This document shows positions 14,147 through 23,133 of a DNA stretch of 27,736 nucleotides, piece after piece. The DNA comes from SIAJ01 sp036266155 (GTDB taxonomy: Bacteria; Planctomycetota; Planctomycetia; Gemmatales; Gemmataceae): positions 1-27,736 of the forward strand of contig DATANR010000247.1 in the NCBI GenBank assembly GCA_036266155.1, written 5' to 3'. The notes beneath the pieces were generated by a model. That model made no database searches and was not told the DNA's origin. It saw only the letters and a list, made by a program, of their open reading frames with translations. Made by a program: the position numbers and the translations under genes. Position 1 is the stretch's first letter. Every line of letters starts with the position of its first letter.

Positions 14147-16954
14147 TCAATCGTCGTCGCCCGTCTCCTCATCCGGCAGCGGACTGTCGAAGGGCTTCTT
14201 TTCGAAGCGTTCCAGTTGCTTGCGGTAGTACGGGCTGTGGGGGTCAAGTGCGGCGCATTGCTTCATCAACTCGAGCGCCTTCGCGCGATCCTTTTTGCGA
14301 AAGTAGACCTCCGCCAGCGTGTCAATGTAGCCGGCCGTTTTCGGGGCGACGTCGACGGCCTTCTGGGCGTGCTTCAAAGCGTCATCGAGATCGCGGTTGC
14401 AGTTGACCATCGTCCACGCCAGGCTGTTGCGCAGGTCGGCACTATTGCCGTGATCTTTGAGCGCGTCTTCGAATGCCGTCTTGATCTTTGAGTACAGTTC
14501 GTCTGCTTCCTTCTTCTTGCCGGCCTTGTCGAGGTCGGGAATGAAGCCGAGTCCCAGTTCAATATTCCCAGGCAGGATGGCCAGGCCGGCACGGGCTTCG
14601 GCCATCGCCTCGTCGATCTTGCCGGCAGCAAGCATGGCCCGTGCCTTATATGTTCGCGCCAGTTCCGGGACGGTCATGTAGGCCTTCGCGTCGACGAACG
14701 CGGCGCCGGTGCGGAAGAGGCTGACAACGTCCTTCTCGTACATCTGGGCCGCGCCCGCGTAGTCGCCTTGCCGGGCCTTGATGCGGGCCATGCGCAAGTG
14801 GACATTGCCAACGTAATAGGTGCGGAACCAACCGGTCGCGAGAACGAGGTCCATCTCCTTGCGGCTGTCGACGTCGAAGCCGCGCTTGAAGAGGTCCTCG
14901 CTGAACTTGGTGCGCATGACCTCGTTGCCGAGCGGGACCCAGTGCGCCAGCTCCATGAGGCGCGTGCCCTCCTTGTCGTCGCCCGCGAGCTTGAGTGCGT
15001 GGCCATGCATAAACAGCGGCAGCGGCTGCGTCGGCGCCGCGTCCCAGGTCTTGCGATATTGGACGGCCGCGTCCTTAAAGCGCTTTTGACTCAGGAGAAA
15101 GTCGGCGTAGGCGAGCAAGTATTTGAAATTGGTCGGAAGGACTGTGTCGCTGGGGTCGGCGTCCGGCAGAAAATCCCGGTCCTGGACGCCCACCGGGGCG
15201 CCGAGCGCCTTCTTGTAGAATTCCTCCGCTTTGTCCGTCACCTTGGCGAGGCGGTACGCTTCGGCCGTGGCGAAGTGGCGCAAGCCGGCGCCGATCGTTT
15301 GAAAATCGATCGTGTTCTGCGTCCCGTCTGGTTTGCCGGCGGCCGTCTCCTTCAGCGCCTCAATCTGGCCGGCGAGTTCGTCGACTTTCTTGCGCTCGAC
15401 CTTGCCGTCGAGGAACTCCATCACCTTGCCCATCATGACGGCCGCGTCCGCCTTGGGATCGGCTTTGCGCATCGCACGCCACCAGACATAGACCAAGGTC
15501 GCCTTGTCTTCGAACACCGGCTCCAGGAATTCGCCGGCCAACAAATCTTGATCCGTCTTGCGCAGGTACTCGAGACCGATGGCCGCGCACTCGGCCGCCA
15601 GCGAACGCATTCCGGACCGAGCGATCGCCTTCACGATGCCGTCGACCGACAGGTCACGCCTCCCATTCATCGCCGTGGTCATCACGTTGCGGAAAATCTG
15701 CGTGGCCCCGTCGCGATCGCCGAGTGCCGCCAGCACCTTGGCCTTGCGAATAGCGAGTTGATCGCGTTCGTTCTCAGCCATCGGGTCGTTTTCCAGTTCT
15801 TTCTGCGCTGCGTCGGCATAGGCAAAAGCTTCCTTGAACTTGAGCTGTGCACAGAGCAGATCAAAAACGAGGTCGCTGCCGCGCTTCGTGCGACCCTTGA
15901 GAACCGTGACGGCCTGGCCTCCTTCACCATTGAGCAACAGCGCAATGGCCAGTTCGTAAGCGGCACGGTCGTCGCCCTCGACGCCGGCAAATTCTTTCCG
16001 GAGTTCACCGATGATCTCGTCGTACTTGGCCTTGTCGCCGGCGAGTCGATAGTACGCGGCCTTGGCGCCGCGGTCTTCCGGGTCGCCGAGCGGTCCGAAG
16101 GCGGCCGCGCCATCGCCGGCGGCGAGCCGCTTCCAGTCGTTGGCTTCCCAGGCAAGATCGTGTTGCAGGTCGCTGTTCTTCGAATCGTCGGCGGCCTTGC
16201 GTGCGGCCGCCCAATCCTGTTTCACGCGAAACAGATACACGAGCGCCTCGCAGGCACGCTGCCGTTCCGGATCGCGCTTGCGCAGCTCTTCCAGACGGGC
16301 GATCGCCATCGGGACTTGCTTGCGCAAGAATTGGAACGCCGCGTAGTCGCCGAGGCTCGGCGGATTGTTCGGAAACAGACAGACTTCCAGAAGCTCGTTG
16401 ACGTCGGCGAGATGCCCTTCGACGATGAGTTGCGGGATCGCCTCGCGGGCTTGGAACGACATACGCTCGTACATTTCCCGCCGAGCTTTGTCGTCCTGTT
16501 CGTTGGCGATGACTTTGCGCAGCACGTCGAAGCGCGCCGGCTTCAAACGAATCAAGTCGCCGACTGTTTGTTGCCGAGTGTCCGGGTCACCGCCGCGGAA
16601 GCGCTCGATCAACTTGGCGATTTCCGGCGGCGTGTCGGGATAGAGCCCCCAGTCGAATTTCTCCAGGATGGATTTAGCGCGATTGGCGGTCTCCTCGTCC
16701 TTGCTCTTGGCGGCCGAACGCAAGGCGTCCTCCGCGCTCTTGCCAGCTTCCCAGAGAAGTTTCGAAGCCTTTTCGCGGACGGCGAAGCGTGGGCTGCCGA
16801 GGTCGTCGATGGCCTTGCTGATCTCCTCGGGTGTCGGGCCCTTGGCAGGCGCTGGAGCAGCAACGACCGGAGCGGCGAGGGCGAACGCGGCAATACAGGA
16901 GCCAAGCAATCGAAGCACGGGTAGACTCCGGCAGCGGGGCGGCATGATGTGCAT
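14147..16954 (-). CDS. Secreted protein with HEAT-like N-terminus and TPR repeats
   Basis: This 935-residue protein has a signal peptide (LPVLRLLGSCIAAFALAAPVVAAPAP). An N-terminal HEAT-like segment reads DDLGSPRFAVREKASKLLWEAG, then AEDALRSAAKSKDEETANRA, a phrase characteristic of secreted planctomycete proteins. The rest is alpha-helical repeats. Clear tetratricopeptide repeats lie in the last third, for example GDYAGAAQMYEKDV, NPQ-like units around LDDALKHAQKAVDVAP, and DTLAEVYFRKKDRAKALELM. The C-terminus is acidic (ETGDDD). No catalytic motif is present, so a scaffolding or protein-binding role outside the cytoplasm is inferred. ATG 16954 was chosen because AAGTGGG precedes it; ATG 16945 is an alternative. 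It stands alone between intergenic regions that carry palindromes. Confidence 0.8.
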   Translation of the reverse strand: MHIMPPRCRSLPVLRLLGSCIAAFALAAPVVAAPAPAKGPTPEEISKAIDDLGSPRFAVREKASKLLWEAGKSAEDALRSAAKSKDEETANRAKSILEKFDWGLYPDTPPEIAKLIERFRGGDPDTRQQTVGDLIRLKPARFDVLRKVIANEQDDKARREMYERMSFQAREAIPQLIVEGHLADVNELLEVCLFPNNPPSLGDYAAFQFLRKQVPMAIARLEELRKRDPERQRACEALVYLFRVKQDWAAARKAADDSKNSDLQHDLAWEANDWKRLAAGDGAAAFGPLGDPEDRGAKAAYYRLAGDKAKYDEIIGELRKEFAGVEGDDRAAYELAIALLLNGEGGQAVTVLKGRTKRGSDLVFDLLCAQLKFKEAFAYADAAQKELENDPMAENERDQLAIRKAKVLAALGDRDGATQIFRNVMTTAMNGRRDLSVDGIVKAIARSGMRSLAAECAAIGLEYLRKTDQDLLAGEFLEPVFEDKATLVYVWWRAMRKADPKADAAVMMGKVMEFLDGKVERKKVDELAGQIEALKETAAGKPDGTQNTIDFQTIGAGLRHFATAEAYRLAKVTDKAEEFYKKALGAPVGVQDRDFLPDADPSDTVLPTNFKYLLAYADFLLSQKRFKDAAVQYRKTWDAAPTQPLPLFMHGHALKLAGDDKEGTRLMELAHWVPLGNEVMRTKFSEDLFKRGFDVDSRKEMDLVLATGWFRTYYVGNVHLRMARIKARQGDYAGAAQMYEKDVVSLFRTGAAFVDAKAYMTVPELARTYKARAMLAAGKIDEAMAEARAGLAILPGNIELGLGFIPDLDKAGKKKEADELYSKIKTAFEDALKDHGNSADLRNSLAWTMVNCNRDLDDALKHAQKAVDVAPKTAGYIDTLAEVYFRKKDRAKALELMKQCAALDPHSPYYRKQLERFEKKPFDSPLPDEETGDDD

Positions 16955-17035
16955 GGTATCCCACTTCGCCAAAGCGGGACAAGGCCGGGCAGTGTCTGAA
17001 AGCTCAGGGGTGCAGCCAAATTCTCTGGGGGTTGC

Positions 17036-17102
17036 GTAGCTGAATTCGTGAGAATTCAGACCTTGACGTGCGAAGGAACTGAATTCTCACGAATTCAGCT
17101 AC
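17036..17102. repeat. 24-bp perfect inverted repeat with self-complementary arms
   Basis: Arms 17036-17059 and 17079-17102 are exact reverse complements over 24 bases, separated by a 19-nt loop. Each arm is itself a foldback: CTGAATTC pairs with GAATTCAG around a four-base loop (GTGA in the left arm, TCAC in the right). The element contains four GAATTC sites. It could therefore form either one long hairpin or two small hairpins, a cruciform-like structure. It lies upstream of the TPR gene start and downstream of the RHS gene, and looks like a mobile or REP-type palindrome. Confidence 0.8.
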
Positions 17103-17412
17103 CCAGCACTGCTCTCCGGTTCACGCTCTTGAAGCAACACCCACGATCGACGCGGCTTCGGAGTTTGTCCGCAGTCGCATCGAGGCGACGGGCGGTCTTG
17201 AACCGCGGCCACGGGAGTGATGCACGAAGCTGCGCCATCGAACTGAGATCCGAGTCGGGGATTGAACTCTCCGCATTCGAGACGCTATGCCCGATCGCCC
17301 CTCGCTGGACCACAGCGGCCCGTCGGTCACGTCTCGCCTCGGTCCGGGGCGACCAGCCGCAACCGCCTAAAGGCGGGACTGCAACGGCCCCCAAATGAGC
17401 TACAAACCACCA
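17103..17412. other. Intergenic region without recognisable gene
   Basis: About 310 bases lie between the large inverted repeat and the stop codon of the RHS gene. Short frames exist on both strands, but none has a ribosome site, a family motif or clear codon bias. A small hairpin lies at 17363-17376. No immunity-type gene for the RHS protein is visible here. Confidence 0.5.
17363..17376. repeat. Small palindromic hairpin downstream of the RHS gene
   Basis: CCGCC at 17363-17367 pairs with GGCGG at 17372-17376 around TAAA. On the minus strand it lies about 37 bases after the RHS stop codon. There is no T run; the sequence looks like a short repeat unit and may contribute to 3'-end formation. 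Confidence 0.45.
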
Positions 17413-17721
17413 CTAGAACAACGGCACCGGCGTCGTGCCCGGCACTTTCTGGCCGTGTTGGGTGGCGCTCTTGAGATTCGGATGTTGGGGAGCCTTCTTA
17501 GGGGGGAAACAATCGTCGATCTTCTGCTTGAGACGGTCCACCTTGGTTCTCAAGGCCACGCTTTTCTTCGCGAGTTTGTCCCAGCGGCGTGCGGCATCCG
17601 CGTAGGATAATTTGCTAATTCCATTAAAGAAATCGGTCCATTTATCGTCCATATTGATGAATTTCCACAACGTCTTATCCATATCGTCCAGCAGCTTTAG
17701 CTCGCTGCTCCCTCCGCACTT
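17413..17721 (-). other. Variable C-terminal tip of the RHS protein (putative effector module)
   Basis: The 102 residues after DPTGL (1805-1906) share no recognisable motif with known RHS toxins. They are Lys/Asp-rich and helical in appearance (KLLDDMDKTLWKFIN, WDKLAKKSVALRTKVDRLKQ) with Cys residues near both ends. By hand count, G+C is about 49% over 17461-17700 and 38% over 17641-17700. Sampled 60-base lines from the RHS core have 62-68%. A composition break right at the conserved junction fits module exchange. It could be a toxin, or a degenerate or non-toxic tail. Confidence 0.5.
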
Positions 17722-20700
17722 CAGGCCAGTTGGATCGATGAACTGGAGCACGTTGTTCCCGACGTAACGGCGGATGTTGGAATCGCCGCCGGAAAACCCG
17801 ATGGGGTCGTCGGACACGAAGCTGCCCGCGCCGGGGTCATAGGAGCGGGCTCGCATGTTGAAGAGCCCATTCCCATCGCTTGAGACGCCCCACTGGCCGA
17901 CAAACGTGAACGGGTTGTCCGCGATCCCGTTGAGCAGCGTCGTTGTCTCGCCGAACGGCAGGTAGCTGTATTTGTTGACGTACGTGCCGGCCGCATTCGT
18001 CAGTCCGACGACGTCGCCGAGACGATCGAAGTCGAAGAATGCCCGTCCCCCGTCGGCGGCCACCCGCGCCTCGAGCCCCAGACCAGTGACGAAGTGCGCG
18101 ATCAATCCTCCCGGCCCATACTGAGCCGTGACTGTGCCCGGATCGGTTGGGTCGGTCAGGTTCGTCGTCGTCGCGCCGTTGTGAGTCGCCTGCCACTGGT
18201 GGTCGAACACGTCATACGCGTAGGCAAACGTATCCATCGGCGCGGTCACGCTCGTGAGCTGGTTGAGATCGTTCCAGGCATATGTGGTGGTCCCCGCGAC
18301 GTCCGTCGTCGACGTGCGGTTGCCGTCGGCGTCATAGGTGAAGGTTGTCCCGCCGATGGCGGCGACCTCGTTTAACTCGTTGACCACGTAGTTCGTGGTG
18401 ACCCCGTTGTCGGTTACGGATGTGCGGTTGCCGGCAGCGTCGTAGGTGTAGGTGATTGTGCGACCGGGCGCGACCACGGACACAAGCTGGCCGGTCAAGT
18501 CGTACCCGTACGCGGTGGTCGCGCCATCGGTCGTCATGGTCGCTACCCGTCCGGCAGCGTCGTAGGTGTAGTCGAACTGCGAGTTGACCGCTTGCCCGCC
18601 GCCCTGGTTCGTCAGGCGGACGAGGCGTCCGGTAGGGTCATAGTCGTAAGTCGAAGAGGTGCCGTTGGCGTGTTCTTTCCGAATGATCTGCCCGGCCTTG
18701 TCGTAATGGTATTTGACGATGTATGCCTTCGCCGAGTCGCGCAGGCCGCCGAGTTGACCGGCCGCGTCGTACACGTAAGTGATCCGGAACCCGTCCTGAT
18801 CGACGCTGCTCGATCGGCGTCCAGCCTTGTCGTACGTGAACTGCAAGAACCGTCCGTCCGGGTAGGTAACCTGGCCCAGCAGGTCATTGGCGAGAAACGT
18901 CAGGGTGGTTGTGCCGCTTGCGTCGGTGGCCGACACCAGATTGCCTCGATCGTCGTAGACGTAATCCGTGTGGCTGCCGTCCGCCAACACCCGGCTCGTG
19001 ACTTGGCCGTCGGCGTTCGTCAGGAACAGGATCGCGTGCCCACGACGGTTGACGGTCTCGACGAGGTTCCCGGTCGGGTCGTACACGAACGACTCCGTCC
19101 CGCCCGACGGACCGGGATAAGTAATCGACCGCGTGTTGTCCGCGGCGTCGAACTGAAAGTTCGTGGTGTTCCCCCGTGCGTCCGTGATCCCGCTCACTAG
19201 GTCGTCATCGAAAGTGTATTGCAGCACGTGGCCGAGCGGATCGGTGACGGCCGTCACGTGTCCCTCCGCGTCGAGGGTTGTGGTCCACACCTGGCCCACC
19301 GACGTTTCGATCCGCGTGGCTTGCCCCGCACTGTCGTACGTCACGTGCAGGTCGGTCCCGGCCGTGTCACGCAGCTTGGCGATTCGCCCGTTCGCGTCGG
19401 GCAGCAGGGACACGGCGCGCCCGGAGCCGTCCGTCGCGGTCACGCCGCCGCCGTCTCCATACGCATAGCTGACGGCCGCAATTCCGCCGTTGAGCTGCCG
19501 TCGAATCAGGCGGCCGCGGGTGTCATAGGTGAAGGACGTCTTCACCCCGCCCGGCGCCGTGATGGACGCCAGCGCGTGCGCGCGGGCGGCTGGCCCGCCG
19601 AGGTAGGAGTACTTTTCGACGCCGCCCGGGCCGGTCGCCGAGACCAGGTGCTGGCCTGAGTACGCAAAGCGGATGACGCGGCCGCCGGGGTCGGTCACGC
19701 TCGCGATTCGCCCTGCCGAACTCCAGGTGAACGTCAACGCCCGACCGTCCGAATGAGTCAGTTGGACCATATGGGCCTTCGCGTCGTACGTGGCAGTGAC
19801 GCTTGTCCCCCCCGGGTCCTGGAAGACATCGGGCTGGCCGTCGGTGCGAAAGGCGATCGTCGCCCCGTCGTCCTGCGCCAGGACGAAGCGCACGCCGTCG
19901 AAAGTCAGTATGTCGTCCTCGGCGTCAACCGGCCGATAGGTCTTGAAGTCGGAATCGGCGGCGAATACCCGGTCGCGGCCACCGGCATGCAAAACAAGTG
20001 AACTGAACTGAGCCGGCGGAGCCCCGGTTGGGCTGGTCAGCGTGACATCCCAATTGTCAATCCATCCGCGGCCCAGGCGGCCGAGCCAGTTGCGGTCTTG
20101 AATGGACGGGCCAAAGCTGCGGACGAATTGCAGGGACAGTCCGGCCGTTGGGAAGTTGGCGTCCGTGACCTGATCCAGGTTGTTGCCGGCGAGCGGCGCG
20201 TCGGCCTGTCGGATCAGATAGCCGAGCAGCACTGACGCGTCGCGCGCGGGAGAGCCGATCGTCGCCAAGTAGGTGGCCGCGTTCCGCAGGGCGGCGATGT
20301 AACCAGTCGACGTGCTCCCCACGGCCGTCTGGAAGCTGGCGAACACCGCGGGCCAGGCATCCGCCCGGATGTCGTCGGGTCGGATGGTGCTGAAGTACTT
20401 CCAGGTGATCGGCTTCCCCAGGTTCACCTCTTCAAGCGACAGGTTGATCGGGTCAGTGCCCAAGCGCCGGCTGACCACCACCTCGATGCGGCCGTGATAG
20501 CCCGGCGGGATGACGCCGGCCGGCGCGTCTGTACTGGTAGGCAGAAAATAGATGTGCGTCGACCCGGCCAATGGGTTGCCCGGCGGCGGCACCTCGGGTA
20601 GACGCAAGCCGAATTCGAGACTTACGTCGGACAGCAAGAGCAGCGGGACCGGCAGGTCAGTCCCGCCGGAGTTGATAAAGTCGATGGTTGCGATCGCTTC

Positions 20701-23133
20701 TTGCCCGACGGGCAACGAGGCCGGCGGCGTGATGTGGTAGCTTAACGCCCCGGCCGTGGCCGTCGTGACCAAATAACTTGCCACCGCCGTGGCCGAGCGG
20801 TCATCGTCGTCGATCCGAACGTCGAAGTTTCCGGGGGCGAGCCCACGCAAATCAAACGTGGCGTAGACGATGCTGCTGTCGACATACCGCATGCTACCGG
20901 CCCGCGTGGTCGCCCCCTGGACTAACCGCACCTCAGCGGTCGACGTGAGCCCGATCCCGTGGACAGTGAGGGTCGCGAATCCGCGGTTGCTTCCGGTGGC
21001 GTTCACCAGCCGCGTGATGCCGAACGCCGGGACATCGGCAAGTATTGTAAATGATCCGCCACCGGCGGCCGCCCCCCGGACGCGAATGTAATACGCACCG
21101 GCCTGCGTAGCGCTGAGCAAAACCTGCTGTGTCGTCGCGGTGGGATCGGCAGCCGTGCCCAGAGCAGTTCCGGGCTGCGGGTACGATCGGTAGTCGACGT
21201 ACAACTCGCCGGCGCCGGCGGTCGCGAACCCGGCCGTCACCTGCACCGCGGTCCCGCCCGGCACATCGACGCGATACCAGACGTCCCCGCCGGCCGCGAC
21301 TGTTCCATTCGTCTGTGTGCCAAGGGTGAGCACCTGCGAGACCGGCAGGTCGGATACGGTCAGCCCGGCAGCCGACGTGCCGGCATTGTTGGCCCGGTTC
21401 GCGTCCGGGACCAAGGCGTCGGCGTCGGCGACGACGAACACGTGATACACGCCCGGCAACAGCCCGGGCAGCGGGCCTGTGAACACGCCGTTGTAACTCG
21501 TGCTAGTGGCCAGGCTGCCGGAGTGCGCGACGCTCCCAACCAAGATGGCCGTGTCGTCCAACACGGGCGCGGCGGACAGGTAGATCGAATCGGTCCACGA
21601 CGTTACGCTTGTCGGGAAGGTGGCGTTGTTCTGCACTGTCCACGAAACACTCAGATCGTCTCCCGGCGCGAGCGGGGTTGCCGAAGCGTTGACCACCGCA
21701 ACGGCCAGATCGGTGACGTTCGCGACGGCCGTTGCGGACACACCTGCGGCGTCGATCCCAATGGTAAACGGCGGCGTCGTTCCAACCCCGCTCTGGACAA
21801 GACCGTCCGGCGTTCCGACGACGTTGGTGCTGCTCAATAGCGCATATTGATCGCCGACCACGACGTCGGCGCCCGAGAGCACGGTCAGTTCGACGGTTCC
21901 CGAATCGAACTCAGTCTGTCCGTTGTCGACAACCTGGCCGAATTGATTGCTCGCCGGCCGCCCTGCCACCTGGAACGTGAGTCGGGCCGGCGTTCCCTCG
22001 GCCGGGGACGCCTGTGTAAAGCCATTGGTGGTGAATGTCGAGCCCGGCCCGATTGTCAATCGGCCGCCGTTGAAGAAGCTCAGGCCGCTAACAAAGCTCG
22101 CGCCGTCTGTCAGGATCAGATCCCCAGAGTTGAACGTCAGGTCCGTCAGCGCAGCGATGGACGCGCCCGGCCCGTCGAGTGTGATATCTGCGTTGTTGGT
22201 CGACAGGATTGCTCCGGCGAAATCGATGGCGGCGCCAGCGTCGACGTGCCAGACACCGCCGGCAAGGTTGCCGGACTGCAGTTGCGGAACAGCGTCGCTC
22301 AGTCGGACAGAGCCGGACTCGACCTGAAGTCGGCCCGTGTTGTCGAATGGGATGCCAATGTCCGTGGTCCCCGCGCCGGCCTCCTTGACGAATTGCCCAG
22401 AGTTTTGCAGCACAGCGGACTCACCCGTCGCCCCACTAAACGTGGCGGCATGGTCGGCGAGGTCGTGGATGATGCCGCTGTTCCGCACTGCCGACGTATG
22501 CAGAAAGGCAAGGTTCCCAGTGCCCCCCCAGGTTATCGTTCCGTCGTTCGTCACCGTTGCGCCATCCAGGACTTTCGGGGCCGTCCCAGTCAGGTCGATG
22601 GTCGCCCCTGCTTGCACGTGAAGCGTGAGGTTAATTGCTCCGCCGCTCCAGGTCATTCCACCCGACAAGTCGAGCTGGCCACCCCCGCCGAGCGTGCCGC
22701 CGTTCAGGTCGACGGTGACGGCCCGGCTGGGCCCACCCAGCACCAAGCTGCCGCCGGCGATCTCGGCGGGGCCCAACAGGTTGGCCGCCGCCGCCGTGAG
22801 GCTGCCAGCGGAAACATTCAATGTCGCAAGCGACGTCAATTTCCGGACGGCGCTTGTGCCCACCGAAGTGACGGTGATTCCCGGCGTGAGAACGAGCGCA
22901 TCGTCCGTCGCGCTCGGGACTCCCGCATTGCCGTTCTCGTCCGCCCAATTGGAAGCAACCGCAAATTCTCCGCCCGCCGGGTTCGTCCAGCGAAACGTGG
23001 CCGGGACCAGGCGTTCCTCCAGTGGAGTCAGGCGAAGCCTGGTTCCGAGGCGACGAGAGCGTACCACGGAGCGGCGAAAGCGCAGCGAGGTCGGGTCGAC
23101 CCAAGGGATTGGGAACATCAGTGGCTCCGACAT
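17413..23133 (-). CDS. Giant surface protein with CARDB domain, RHS/YD repeats and variable C-terminal tip
   Basis: This 1906-residue protein has a modular order. An Arg-rich N-terminus carries LTPLEERLVPA (about residue 36-46), the motif found near the start of large planctomycete surface proteins. Next come beta-helix or adhesin-like repeats (about 50-465) and a CARDB-like domain (about 472-590, WTVQNNATFPTSV). A PPC-like domain follows (about 600-700), then a DUF6531-like segment (from about 975, QFVRSFGPSIQDRNWLGRLG) and YD repeats such as YDAAGRVATMTTDG and YTYDAAGNRTSVTDNG (about 1100-1640). The RHS core-associated domain (RARSYDPGAGSFVSDDPIGF) ends in DPTGL at 1800-1804, and a 102-residue unrecognised tip completes the protein. 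RHS proteins form a shell around a C-terminal toxin or adhesin module. An ATG at 23118 with GGAG upstream is a plausible alternative start. There is no PAAR or VgrG partner. Confidence 0.88.
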   Translation of the reverse strand: MSEPLMFPIPWVDPTSLRFRRSVVRSRRLGTRLRLTPLEERLVPATFRWTNPAGGEFAVASNWADENGNAGVPSATDDALVLTPGITVTSVGTSAVRKLTSLATLNVSAGSLTAAAANLLGPAEIAGGSLVLGGPSRAVTVDLNGGTLGGGGQLDLSGGMTWSGGAINLTLHVQAGATIDLTGTAPKVLDGATVTNDGTITWGGTGNLAFLHTSAVRNSGIIHDLADHAATFSGATGESAVLQNSGQFVKEAGAGTTDIGIPFDNTGRLQVESGSVRLSDAVPQLQSGNLAGGVWHVDAGAAIDFAGAILSTNNADITLDGPGASIAALTDLTFNSGDLILTDGASFVSGLSFFNGGRLTIGPGSTFTTNGFTQASPAEGTPARLTFQVAGRPASNQFGQVVDNGQTEFDSGTVELTVLSGADVVVGDQYALLSSTNVVGTPDGLVQSGVGTTPPFTIGIDAAGVSATAVANVTDLAVAVVNASATPLAPGDDLSVSWTVQNNATFPTSVTSWTDSIYLSAAPVLDDTAILVGSVAHSGSLATSTSYNGVFTGPLPGLLPGVYHVFVVADADALVPDANRANNAGTSAAGLTVSDLPVSQVLTLGTQTNGTVAAGGDVWYRVDVPGGTAVQVTAGFATAGAGELYVDYRSYPQPGTALGTAADPTATTQQVLLSATQAGAYYIRVRGAAAGGGSFTILADVPAFGITRLVNATGSNRGFATLTVHGIGLTSTAEVRLVQGATTRAGSMRYVDSSIVYATFDLRGLAPGNFDVRIDDDDRSATAVASYLVTTATAGALSYHITPPASLPVGQEAIATIDFINSGGTDLPVPLLLLSDVSLEFGLRLPEVPPPGNPLAGSTHIYFLPTSTDAPAGVIPPGYHGRIEVVVSRRLGTDPINLSLEEVNLGKPITWKYFSTIRPDDIRADAWPAVFASFQTAVGSTSTGYIAALRNAATYLATIGSPARDASVLLGYLIRQADAPLAGNNLDQVTDANFPTAGLSLQFVRSFGPSIQDRNWLGRLGRGWIDNWDVTLTSPTGAPPAQFSSLVLHAGGRDRVFAADSDFKTYRPVDAEDDILTFDGVRFVLAQDDGATIAFRTDGQPDVFQDPGGTSVTATYDAKAHMVQLTHSDGRALTFTWSSAGRIASVTDPGGRVIRFAYSGQHLVSATGPGGVEKYSYLGGPAARAHALASITAPGGVKTSFTYDTRGRLIRRQLNGGIAAVSYAYGDGGGVTATDGSGRAVSLLPDANGRIAKLRDTAGTDLHVTYDSAGQATRIETSVGQVWTTTLDAEGHVTAVTDPLGHVLQYTFDDDLVSGITDARGNTTNFQFDAADNTRSITYPGPSGGTESFVYDPTGNLVETVNRRGHAILFLTNADGQVTSRVLADGSHTDYVYDDRGNLVSATDASGTTTLTFLANDLLGQVTYPDGRFLQFTYDKAGRRSSSVDQDGFRITYVYDAAGQLGGLRDSAKAYIVKYHYDKAGQIIRKEHANGTSSTYDYDPTGRLVRLTNQGGGQAVNSQFDYTYDAAGRVATMTTDGATTAYGYDLTGQLVSVVAPGRTITYTYDAAGNRTSVTDNGVTTNYVVNELNEVAAIGGTTFTYDADGNRTSTTDVAGTTTYAWNDLNQLTSVTAPMDTFAYAYDVFDHQWQATHNGATTTNLTDPTDPGTVTAQYGPGGLIAHFVTGLGLEARVAADGGRAFFDFDRLGDVVGLTNAAGTYVNKYSYLPFGETTTLLNGIADNPFTFVGQWGVSSDGNGLFNMRARSYDPGAGSFVSDDPIGFSGGDSNIRRYVGNNVLQFIDPTGLKCGGSSELKLLDDMDKTLWKFINMDDKWTDFFNGISKLSYADAARRWDKLAKKSVALRTKVDRLKQKIDDCFPPKKAPQHPNLKSATQHGQKVPGTTPVPLF

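Noticed and set aside
14768..16924. Open frame of 718 codons on the plus strand opposite the HEAT/TPR gene
   Set aside because: It is antisense to a gene with a signal peptide and repeat motifs; the encoded sequence is Arg/Leu/Val-rich without any motif. Long antisense frames are expected in GC-rich DNA.
17150..17300. tRNA-like phrases on the minus strand (GGTTCAAGACC and GAGTTCAATCC)
   Set aside because: No matching acceptor stem or properly spaced D and anticodon arms could be built; the distance from the nearest A-box-like phrase to the T arm is about ten bases too short.
18200..20000. Possible tandem DNA repeat array or CRISPR-like periodicity
   Set aside because: The periodicity comes from the YD amino-acid repeats of the RHS protein, with diverged DNA and no conserved spacers.
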